A stretch of 64,000 nucleotides of DNA. Origin: Rhodobacterales bacterium LSUCC0031 (GTDB lineage Bacteria > Pseudomonadota > Alphaproteobacteria > Rhodobacterales > Rhodobacteraceae). The position numbers and the translations under genes were made by a program. The notes beneath the pieces are model-generated. The model worked only from the letters and a program-made list of their open reading frames with translations. It had not been told where the DNA came from and made no database searches. This document shows, in pieces, positions 54,672-61,320 of the stretch. The stretch is from contig WVSP01000001.1 of assembly GCA_015689735.1 (NCBI GenBank), positions 856,001 through 920,000 of the forward strand, written 5' to 3'. The stretch's first letter is position 1. The number at the start of each line of letters is the position of its first letter.

Positions 54672-55412
54672 TTAAGCAGACCTGTCATCGATCCGAGGCG
54701 GTTGCGTATTCATGCCCCATCGTTCAAGCGCATCGAATGCGGCGGCTATATTCTTATTGATGCGCGATACCAGAAATTTGCTTAACCCTAGGCGTCGCGC
54801 AATCTCGTTGATGCCAACACCATTTGCGGCCATCAGTTGGATCTGTTCAACATTGTGATAGGAATAAGACGGTTTCCGCCCCTTATAAGCTGCGGGATTG
54901 CGCGCCTTAGCGCGAGCAATACCTGATGCTTGTGCTTCTTTTAGTGTGTATGCCTGCGCCTCGGCCATGGCCGACATAAATGCAAGAAGCGCTTCTTGTA
55001 CGGTCAGTTCGGCTTGACCTTGCGATCGTGCCTCAAAAGTTACTTTGCCGATGATGGTCTTCACCGTTACTCCGCGTTGCAGCAAAAGGCGTAAATGCTG
55101 CGCGATCTCGTCGTAATTTCGGCCGAGGCGATCCAGCCAACGCACTACCAAAACATCACCGTCGCGTAGGACACCTAACAGGTGGCGCGCGGCATCATTC
55201 GCATCCAGTGCCGATGTGGGCGACCCAAACTCAGAACTTTCCACTATCTGATCAATCGCAAAGCCTGCGTCTTTTGCAAAAGCGCACTGCACGTCAACTG
55301 GCTGCTCGGTTGACGAGGCACGAATATACAAGACCGTTTTAGGCTTGGCGCTGGATTTGTAGTGATAGGATAGGTTCATTTTCATATCGTGTTGCGTTAC
55401 GGTCTGACGCAT
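54672..55412 (-). CDS. serine recombinase (resolvase/invertase family)
   Basis: A 246-residue recombinase. The catalytic Ser is in TVLYIRASSTEQPVDVQ, and the DRLGR motif (VRWLDRLGRNYDEIAQHL) is present. An E helix region and the C-terminal HTH (GVGINEIARRLGLSKFLVSRI) follow, about the Hin/resolvase pattern. Start choices are 55412, 55385 or 55379; none has a strong ribosome binding site. It is the only gene in a low-GC stretch after tRNA-Ser, so it looks acquired. A perfect inverted repeat lies upstream. Confidence 0.9.
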   Translation of the reverse strand: MRQTVTQHDMKMNLSYHYKSSAKPKTVLYIRASSTEQPVDVQCAFAKDAGFAIDQIVESSEFGSPTSALDANDAARHLLGVLRDGDVLVVRWLDRLGRNYDEIAQHLRLLLQRGVTVKTIIGKVTFEARSQGQAELTVQEALLAFMSAMAEAQAYTLKEAQASGIARAKARNPAAYKGRKPSYSYHNVEQIQLMAANGVGINEIARRLGLSKFLVSRINKNIAAAFDALERWGMNTQPPRIDDRSA

Positions 55413-55900
55413 TTACATCGGATCGAGTAAATAGATGGATGCTAATGCTACAAAACTTTGACCATGTAAGTGTAGCATTAGGGTATAATGGAGAGCTTGG
55501 AAAGACCTATCGAGATGGTCGAAAGCCCAAAGAACTCAGCTGATCATTCAAACTATTTATGAATCTGGGTGCGTCCGCCGATGCATAAGGCACTATAATG
55601 CAGGCTCGCAAAGCATGATTGGAAATACACAGCTCACTCATTTGCAACAATCTTGTTGAAACGGCGCGGGGGCAGCCACCATGCGCGCGGTTAAACCTGT
55701 TAGTACCTGATGCCCTTCATGCGAGGCGAGAATACAGTTGCTGCGCAAATGGCGCCTTACGCTGGGGTATGGCCAGCATCGCTTTCAGAATGACCCCTGT
55801 CATCAACGATGCTTGACACATAGACTGCGAGGTATTTCAGTCTGTCGCGTCATCCAAAATATGTGAGACGCACGAATTGCAGACGGCTAGACCCTTGTTG
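55413..55900. other. gene-poor 490-bp stretch after the recombinase
   Basis: No convincing gene on either strand. It holds the inverted repeat at 55442-55481, a TATAAT at 55484-55489 and a TTGACA at 55813-55818 ahead of the channel gene with a poorly spaced -10. Short frames of up to about 65 codons look like chance. The base composition is lower in GC than the flanks. Confidence 0.55.
55442..55481. repeat. inverted repeat upstream of the recombinase
   Basis: Perfect 10-bp arms, CTAATGCTAC (55442-55451) and GTAGCATTAG (55472-55481), separated by 20 bases, about 30 bases before the first recombinase start. A TATAAT follows at 55484. It could be the recombinase binding or crossover site, or an operator. 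Confidence 0.6.
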
Positions 55901-56827
55901 ATGCTGCGCAGTCACATCCATCAAATTCTGGATGGTGATCCCCTTACGGCACCGCCCTACGCAAGAATGATCAATGCGGTGATTATCGGTGCGATCGCTT
56001 TGAGCGTCGCGGTTGTCATTATCGAGTCGCACAATGCAACTTTCGAGGCGAATCGACCTCTTTTTTTAATTGCGGAGCGTCTGAGCGTTGCCTTCTTCAC
56101 CGTCGAATTCATCATTCGGCTTTGGGCGCATGGCGCAGCATTTGACGCCAAGGACGGTGGTGCGCGACGCGGAAGGCTTGCTTATCTTACAAGCTTTCAC
56201 GGCATGATCGATTGGATTTCAATCGCGCCGTTCTACTTGCAGATCATTTTCCCCGGTCTAGACCTGCTGATCCTGCGCGTTCTGCGATTGCTTCGGCTGC
56301 TCAAGATCTCGCGCTACAATACCGCGCTCGATGATCTCTTGCTTGCGGTCAAATCAGAGCGACATTCGTTTTTTGCGACGCTTTACATCATTTTTATCGT
56401 GACGATCCTGAGCTCCGCGATGATGTACTATGCTGAGGGAACGGCACAGCCAGAAAAACTGGCCTCTATTCCTCATGCGCTCTACTGGTCGTTGATCACA
56501 TTGACGACCGTGGGTTACGGGGACATTTCGCCTGTTACCCCGCTCGGCAAGGTTATCTCGGCTTTTACCGCCTTGCTTGGCGTTGCCACAGTGGCGATGT
56601 TTACAGGCATTATTGCTTCGTCGTTCTCTCGACAGGTGGCAAGACGCCGAGAGATTTTCGAGCAAGAGGTTGAAAAAGCATATCAAGATGGCATCGTGAC
56701 GAAGGAAGAAGATGCGTTTCTTGAAGAGTTGCAAAAGCGTTTTGACCTGTCTGATGACGAGGTCAACGAGATGAAGAAGCGTGCGGCAAAAGCTAAACCC
56801 GTGAAAGGTCACATACCGAGCATGTGA
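55901..56827 (+). CDS. voltage-gated-type potassium channel
   Basis: A 308-residue protein with an S1-S6 layout. A voltage-sensor-like S4 is rich in arginines (ILRVLRLLRLLKISR), the pore loop carries the selectivity filter TLTTVGYGD, and S6 follows (LLGVATVAMFTGIIASSF). A charged cytoplasmic tail of about 60 residues ends the chain. It should carry K+ across the inner membrane. ATG at 55901 is preferred to a TTG eight codons upstream. Confidence 0.9.
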   Translation: MLRSHIHQILDGDPLTAPPYARMINAVIIGAIALSVAVVIIESHNATFEANRPLFLIAERLSVAFFTVEFIIRLWAHGAAFDAKDGGARRGRLAYLTSFHGMIDWISIAPFYLQIIFPGLDLLILRVLRLLRLLKISRYNTALDDLLLAVKSERHSFFATLYIIFIVTILSSAMMYYAEGTAQPEKLASIPHALYWSLITLTTVGYGDISPVTPLGKVISAFTALLGVATVAMFTGIIASSFSRQVARRREIFEQEVEKAYQDGIVTKEEDAFLEELQKRFDLSDDEVNEMKKRAAKAKPVKGHIPSM

Positions 56828-56880
56828 ATTTTCAATGCGGTGAGCGCCAAATGGCCGAGGCACATCGCAATGACGCGACC

Positions 56881-57153
56881 TTACTCTTTCTCCGCCGAAG
56901 CGATGTTGTTCTTCCGCTCTTGGGCTTCATCCCGACGCCAGGCAATGAACCTGATGATAAAGGCCAAAAGACCCAGCCCCGTAATCGCTAATGCGATATC
57001 CATCGGCGTTAATTGGGCCAGCGGTGCAGCCTTTTCACCCAGCAATGGCATGGCAATGATCAAAACAGCGGCAACTGCCAAGAACGCGCGCATGCGCGCA
57101 CAGGCTTGGCAAGGCGCAGTTGATCTGGTGCGGGCGGAGCGGCGAAACATCAT
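56881..57153 (-). CDS. small membrane protein, unknown, in the flagellar block
   Basis: A 90-residue protein with two predicted membrane helices (AFLAVAAVLIIAMPLLG and MDIALAITGLGLLAFIIRFI) and a charged C-terminal tail (AWRRDEAQERKNN). The possible start MRAFLAVAA at 57093 gives 70 residues. It follows the FliT-like gene by 17 bases, probably in one transcript. No family recognised. Confidence 0.6.
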   Translation of the reverse strand: MMFRRSARTRSTAPCQACARMRAFLAVAAVLIIAMPLLGEKAAPLAQLTPMDIALAITGLGLLAFIIRFIAWRRDEAQERKNNIASAEKE

Positions 57154-57170
57154 GGGGAAAGGCGCGTCAT

Positions 57171-57467
57171 TCAGGGATTTGTTTGTGTCTTGTTATAGTT
57201 TCTGCGGGCAAGTGCTGTTAACTTACCGCGCTTCCGGGCAGTTTGCATCACTTTCTCAAGCTCGGTGACAAGGACGGCATTATCGCTAGCGGCTTCGTGC
57301 AAAGCGGCAATCAGCGCGGGTGAGCGCCCCGCTTTGGCAGATGGGATTGCGTCAAGAAACCGACGCCGTTCCTCGATCAAACGCATCATGCTTTCAACTG
57401 CGCCAACGGAAACGGTTTCGCGAATCTGCGCATTCAGCCTGATGAGGTGTTTCGCATCCTCTGACAT
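57171..57467 (-). CDS. FliT/FlgN-like small helical protein, unknown
   Basis: A 98-residue, highly helical, charged protein (beginning MSEDAKHLIRLNAQIRETV, with MMRLIEERRRFLDAI). Its size and helical make-up recall flagellar export chaperones FliT and FlgN, but no sequence motif proves it. It lies in the flagellar block, on the same strand as fliS. AGG precedes the ATG. Confidence 0.6.
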   Translation of the reverse strand: MSEDAKHLIRLNAQIRETVSVGAVESMMRLIEERRRFLDAIPSAKAGRSPALIAALHEAASDNAVLVTELEKVMQTARKRGKLTALARRNYNKTQTNP

Positions 57468-57632
57468 GTGACCTGTATAGACTTTCGTGTGAATTTATCG
57501 TCTTTCAAGACTATCCAGCTTGGATCATCCGAGTTCGATTGGTATCTTTGATCTTATTTCCTGCGGTTTTGGGCGCCGTTCAAGTTGGAAAAGCGGGGCA
57601 AGCGGTCATCTATAATTGGCCTCTTGGAGACT

Positions 57633-57648
57633 TGGGACCTCTGATGCT
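57633..57648 (+). promoter_or_regulatory. possible sigma-54 promoter
   Basis: TGGGACCTCTGATGCT has GG and GC exactly ten bases apart and matches the -24/-12 pattern TGGCACG-N4-TTGCW at most positions (not CGT at C4, G7 and T12). It lies about 40 bases upstream of the gene at 57690. Confidence 0.4.
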
Positions 57649-57689
57649 ATCATCGGCGCAGATCCAATACCCTCTCAAGGCCCGCGATC

Positions 57690-58061
57690 TTGCTCGATCC
57701 GAACCTGTCATTGCCACTTCCGACGCTTCGTCCCAACCCGCCAGTTCCGGGGGCGGCGCAAAGCCTTGCGCATGCAGGGGTTGCAAGAGTCATGCCAGAC
57801 ATGCGGCAAACGCTTGAGGGCGTTTCGCCCGCATTGGCACTAGAGCGCAATAAAAGATATGAATCGTACCGCGCCGAAGTGACGATTTACCATCCCGCGC
57901 TTGGCCCATCGGCAATTGATACAGAGAATGCAATCATGGCTCGCGCGCTTTTGTCGCCAACCTTTGTGCATGATAGTGCGGCGACGCGCATGGCGCGGGT
58001 ATCAACGATGCCCAACACGGCCTTACCGCGTTTTGGTCGTACGGTCGATCTCTGGGCTTAG
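57690..58061 (+). CDS. unknown protein in the flagellar block
   Basis: A 123-residue protein, Pro-rich at the start (LPLPTLRPNPPVPG), then a mixed region and a Met/Arg-rich end (TRMARVSTMPN, PRFGRTVDLWA). No ATG is in frame between the upstream stop and TTG 57690; AAGG lies ten bases before the TTG. It is the only plus-strand gene among minus-strand flagellar genes. A sigma-54-like sequence lies upstream. No family recognised, and it could be shorter (ATG at 57792). Confidence 0.45.
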   Translation: MLDPNLSLPLPTLRPNPPVPGAAQSLAHAGVARVMPDMRQTLEGVSPALALERNKRYESYRAEVTIYHPALGPSAIDTENAIMARALLSPTFVHDSAATRMARVSTMPNTALPRFGRTVDLWA

Positions 58062-58075
58062 TGCAATGAGCGCGA

Positions 58076-58576
58076 TCAGGTCAGATCGTTCAAGCTGTCA
58101 AGCAAGCTGACTTCGACATCAGGCAGATCGGTGATCCAATCGCCATTTTCGATCTGCTTCCACGTCCAGGTCGATGGTGCGGCCAAGCTGGGCTTTGATC
58201 GCAACAGGAAGAAAAAGGGCCGGAAGCTCTTGATCAATTGCTCGACGTGGTAATCTTCTGAGCGCGTTCCATCGAGGGCTGAGGAGAATAGCCCTTTGAT
58301 GCGACGCGGCTCACCATTCTCAAGGCGGGTGATACGACCAAACGCATACGAGCGCAAAACGGAGTCTGCATCATCGGCCTCGGCTTCGGACAGGACGCGT
58401 AGAAATCCTTCTGCGCTCTGTTCGATCAGATCCGAGCCAATCTCGGCATAGCGTTCCGACAAAATCTGCGCGTATTTCCGCGCGAAAAGATCAAGCCCAA
58501 GGGGCGATGCCAAATATCGTTGTGCGACAAGGGCCACTGTCGCAGACACAAGCCATTCTGGGCAGAACTTTGACAT
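58076..58576 (-). CDS. unknown protein next to fliS
   Basis: A 166-residue protein without membrane helices or a signal peptide. It has a helical middle (FARKYAQILSERYAEIGSDL) and a C-terminal part with FFFLLRSKPS and WTWKQIENGDWITDLP. I do not recognise the family. A good GGGAG precedes the ATG, which lies 24 bases after the fliS stop, so it is co-transcribed with fliS and a flagellar role is likely. Confidence 0.75.
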   Translation of the reverse strand: MSKFCPEWLVSATVALVAQRYLASPLGLDLFARKYAQILSERYAEIGSDLIEQSAEGFLRVLSEAEADDADSVLRSYAFGRITRLENGEPRRIKGLFSSALDGTRSEDYHVEQLIKSFRPFFFLLRSKPSLAAPSTWTWKQIENGDWITDLPDVEVSLLDSLNDLT

Positions 58577-58600
58577 CTAATCTCCCTGGTCAGACCGGGG

Positions 58601-58996
58601 TTAGGCGCCTGCCCCCCCCGCTTTGTTTCCAATCCCCTCCCATGCTTGAATGATTTCGTCAAGCAAGACGACGCAAGTGGCAAGGTTGTGATCGGTCTTG
58701 CGCGAGAATGCCTTCAGCAGTTGTTGGCGGCAGTATTCATAAAGGCGGTACAGATTCTCGGCGATTTCCCCACCGCGCGTGAAATCGAGGCTGCTTTGCA
58801 GGATGTAGATCGCCGTGAATGCATTGCTAAACGCGGTGCGCAGCTTTGACGCCGTATTCGCTGGATCGGCGATCTTGCGCATGTTCTTGTTGAGTTCCTG
58901 CATCACGATCAAGATCGTCGTATGCGGATCAGAGACATCGTTCATCTGCACCTTCTGGTCTTGGATATACATGGAGCGCGCGAGAACGAGGTTCAT
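58601..58996 (-). CDS. fliS: flagellar export chaperone FliS
   Basis: A 131-residue helical protein with the FliS pattern: YILQSSLDFTRGGEIAENL followed by YRLYEYCRQQLLKAF. FliS binds flagellin in the cytoplasm and keeps it from polymerising before export. Start options are 58996 and 58945 (MNDVSDPHTT). Neighbours on the same strand are an unknown gene on each side. Confidence 0.85.
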   Translation of the reverse strand: MNLVLARSMYIQDQKVQMNDVSDPHTTILIVMQELNKNMRKIADPANTASKLRTAFSNAFTAIYILQSSLDFTRGGEIAENLYRLYEYCRQQLLKAFSRKTDHNLATCVVLLDEIIQAWEGIGNKAGGAGA

Positions 58997-59056
58997 TTTT
59001 TGACACCGTAGTTTGTTGTGGCTTCAGTATCTTAAACGGTGAAATGCCATTTTTGT

Positions 59057-59452
59057 TTAGTTGCCAAACTGCTGTCGCAGCGTCCGTGTGATCATGTTCT
59101 GACGCTCGCTCGACATGCAATCAGCGACCAGCGCCACCTCGCGGGATGCTTTCTCGTCGTAGCCTGCATATTGGATCGCCGGATAGGCCGGATCGATCGC
59201 AAGGCGCAGGATTTCGCCGCGCTTCAGCCGCATGTTTGCAACGCCATTGCTAAAGCGCGCTGTGCGTCCACTTTCAGGCGCATAGGCGATGAAATAGGTG
59301 TCTTCCACCGGGCATGAATTGCTTAAGGTCACGCGCACATCGATCAGGCCATCGCGACCACCACGATCGAACAACCCAAGCCATGCCATGGTAAGGCCGG
59401 CCACGCTCAGGATTACCGCCAAAAGCAAGGCACCGATCAAGTATGGGTTCAT
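59057..59452 (-). CDS. membrane-anchored protein of unknown function, sigma-54 promoter
   Basis: A 131-residue protein with one N-terminal membrane helix (YLIGALLLAVILSVAGLTMAW) and a periplasmic part with two cysteines (NSCPVED, VADCMSS) and a RTARFSNGVANMRLKRGEIL segment. AGGAGAG lies just before the ATG at 59452. A near-perfect sigma-54 promoter sits at 59484-59499, 30 bases upstream. It heads the fliS transcript. No family recognised; a flagellar or motility accessory role is inferred. Confidence 0.75.
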   Translation of the reverse strand: MNPYLIGALLLAVILSVAGLTMAWLGLFDRGGRDGLIDVRVTLSNSCPVEDTYFIAYAPESGRTARFSNGVANMRLKRGEILRLAIDPAYPAIQYAGYDEKASREVALVADCMSSERQNMITRTLRQQFGN

Positions 59453-59483
59453 AGAGCTCTCCTGCGGCTGGGACGACACGTTT

Positions 59484-59499
59484 TGCAAGAGCCGTGCCG
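59484..59499 (-). promoter_or_regulatory. sigma-54 promoter of the unknown gene-fliS transcript
   Basis: On the minus strand the sequence reads CGGCACGGCTCTTGCA, which matches TGGCACG-N4-TTGCW at every consensus base but the first. The -24 GG and -12 GC are ten bases apart. The transcript would begin near 59474, about 22 bases before the ATG. Confidence 0.8.
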
Positions 59500-59595
59500 A
59501 AACTGCGGCGATGCGTACTCAAATCTCGCCACGCCCTGTCAAGTTTACGGCAAAGCTTACGTCAAGCTGCGCGACGACGGGCGCCAATTTTCCGA

Positions 59596-59623
59596 CAGTG
59601 GGTATTTCAGCGGATACCCACTG
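59596..59623. promoter_or_regulatory. putative enhancer: perfect 10-bp inverted repeat between divergent sigma-54 promoters
   Basis: CAGTGGGTAT (59596-59605) and ATACCCACTG (59614-59623) are perfect reverse complements around an eight-base spacer. The site lies about 95 bp from each sigma-54 promoter, the usual distance for an upstream activator site. It could bind a FleQ-type partner of the adjacent FleT-like protein. Confidence 0.65.
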
Positions 59624-59714
59624 CCTTTGCAGCGTCAGCCGTTAGAAAAAATAGTGTTTAAAAACAGTAATTTGAACGATTTCCTCACGAATTGAGAGAG
59701 ATGGGCCACCGCCT

Positions 59715-59729
59715 TGGCCTGGTTCTTGC
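59715..59729 (+). promoter_or_regulatory. sigma-54 promoter of the fleT-fliE-fliF-fliG transcript
   Basis: TGGCCTGGTTCTTGC has TGGC and TTGC with GG and GC ten bases apart, matching the -24/-12 consensus at its invariant positions. Transcription would start near 59741, about 36 bases before the GTG at 59777. Confidence 0.7.
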
Positions 59730-59776
59730 CTTTCTTGATGGCGTGCGTGTCTGTGCAAGATCGCAAGGGGGCAGGG

Positions 59777-60955
59777 GTGAGCAAAATTTTCATAGATCGG
59801 ACGGTTTTCGCGACTGCGGAGAACCTGACGGACATGATCGGCAAGCGGGGCCTTGCGGTGCAGACGGTTGACGGCTGGCCGTCCGAACTCGCAGAGAAGT
59901 CTCCCGTCCTCGTGATGTGTGCGAAAGCCGAGGCTGCCTTGGGTGGCAGCCAGAAAATGCTCGAACGCGCGCGCGGTTTGCGACCGTCCCGCGTCGTTGT
60001 GATTGACGAAGCCGCCGACAGGTTTGCGATCCGCAAAGAGTTGGAGGGCAAGCTTTTGCGCCTCGATGTCCCCGCAGCACACGCGCAGGGCGGCTATGCG
60101 CGAGCAATCGCGGTCGAAACTGTGTGTGCAGGCTTGTCTTCGATGATTGCGGCTGATCCGGCGAGCGCGCGCTTGATGGGCGTGGCCGATCGTGTCGCGC
60201 GCGCCGATGTCACGGTGCTGATCAATGGGCCGACAGGCACCGGTAAAGAGGTCTTGGCGCGTTTCATCCACACGCGCTCTGCGCGCGCCGATAAACCCTT
60301 TGTCGCGATCAACTGTGCCGCCATCCCCGAGAATATGCTTGAGGCCATGATGTTCGGTCATGAGAAGGGCGCCTTCACCGGGGCATCGGTTGCCAACAAA
60401 GGGCTCTTTCGCGCCGCTGACGGTGGCACGCTTTTGCTAGACGAAATCTCGGAAATGCCTATTGGCCTGCAATCCAAGTTGCTGCGGGTCTTGCAAGAGC
60501 GCTGCGTGACGCCGCTCGGTGTTCAAACCGAGATCCCTGTCGATGTGCGCGTAATTGCGACCACCAACCGTGACATGCCCGAGGAGGTGCGTCGCAACAG
60601 TTTCCGCGAGGATCTGTTCTATCGATTGAACGTATTTCCGTTGGAAACCTTGCCACTGCGCGACCGGCCGCACGATATCCTACCCTTGGCTGTTGGTTTG
60701 CTTCATCGCCATGCCGATACACCGATGGCTCTGCCATGGATAACACCTGAAGCCGTCGAAGTGCTGGAGCGGCACGATTGGCCGGGCAATGTGCGCGAGC
60801 TTGAGAATGTCATTCAGCGTGCCTTGGTGTTGCACATCGACGGATGCATCACACCCGCCGATATCGTGCTCGATACAGGGCGTTCCTTGCAAATGCGTCC
60901 AGCGTGGCTTGATCACCACGCCGCGCCGATCACTGGTAAGGAGCGTGTCGCATGA
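59777..60955 (+). CDS. fleT: FleT-like sigma-54 activator lacking a DNA-binding domain
   Basis: A 392-residue AAA+ enhancer-binding-type protein. The N-terminal 120 residues look like a degenerate receiver fold. Walker A is GPTGTGKEV (about residues 151-158), GAFTGA is near 198-203, and the Arg-containing FREDLFYRLNVFP follows. It ends soon after the ATPase domain with no Fis-type HTH. In R. sphaeroides, FleT also lacks an HTH and works with FleQ, and fleT lies before fliE. GTG at 59777 has AGGGGGCAGGG upstream; the longer frame would start inside the promoter. It overlaps fliE by four bases. Confidence 0.85.
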   Translation: MSKIFIDRTVFATAENLTDMIGKRGLAVQTVDGWPSELAEKSPVLVMCAKAEAALGGSQKMLERARGLRPSRVVVIDEAADRFAIRKELEGKLLRLDVPAAHAQGGYARAIAVETVCAGLSSMIAADPASARLMGVADRVARADVTVLINGPTGTGKEVLARFIHTRSARADKPFVAINCAAIPENMLEAMMFGHEKGAFTGASVANKGLFRAADGGTLLLDEISEMPIGLQSKLLRVLQERCVTPLGVQTEIPVDVRVIATTNRDMPEEVRRNSFREDLFYRLNVFPLETLPLRDRPHDILPLAVGLLHRHADTPMALPWITPEAVEVLERHDWPGNVRELENVIQRALVLHIDGCITPADIVLDTGRSLQMRPAWLDHHAAPITGKERVA

Positions 60956-61266
60956 CAACCATCGGCGGGCTCAAATATCAGGTTGATCAGACCCATCTGA
61001 AATCGCTCACTCGCGCGCAAGAAACGCTCGATGCAAAGCCAAGTGGTCCGGCATTCTCGGAACGATTGGCTGACGGGCTAAAGTCGGTCGCATCGGCGCA
61101 GAACGAAGCTTCGGCATTGCGGACTGCATTCGAGGCGGGCACCGAGCAAAACCTTGCAAAAGTCATGGTCGCCCAGCAGGTCTCCTCGCTTGGGTTCCAG
61201 TTGACACTGAACGTCCGAAACAAGGCGCTGAGCGCCTACAAAGACATCATGAACATGCCTGTGTGA
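60952..61266 (+). CDS. fliE: flagellar hook-basal body protein FliE
   Basis: A 104-residue protein with the FliE C-terminal motif (FEAGTEQNLAKVMVAQQVSS, LTLNVRNKALSAYKDIMNMPV). It joins the MS ring to the rod and is exported by the flagellar system. The start overlaps the fleT stop (ATGA at 60952-60955). Confidence 0.95.
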   Translation: MTTIGGLKYQVDQTHLKSLTRAQETLDAKPSGPAFSERLADGLKSVASAQNEASALRTAFEAGTEQNLAKVMVAQQVSSLGFQLTLNVRNKALSAYKDIMNMPV

Positions 61267-61320
61267 CCCATCTGGGCTCAGGCGGTGACACGGTTGACGC
61301 GAAAAGAACGGTATTGAGGC

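Noticed and set aside
54335-54688. A minus-strand frame across tRNA-Ser containing EEVGFEPTVRF
   Set aside because: This string is a familiar artefact of reading tRNA-Ser backwards; not a protein.
55619-55816. A 65-codon frame in the gene-poor stretch after the recombinase
   Set aside because: No ribosome binding site, no domain, and Cys/Arg-rich composition; likely chance.
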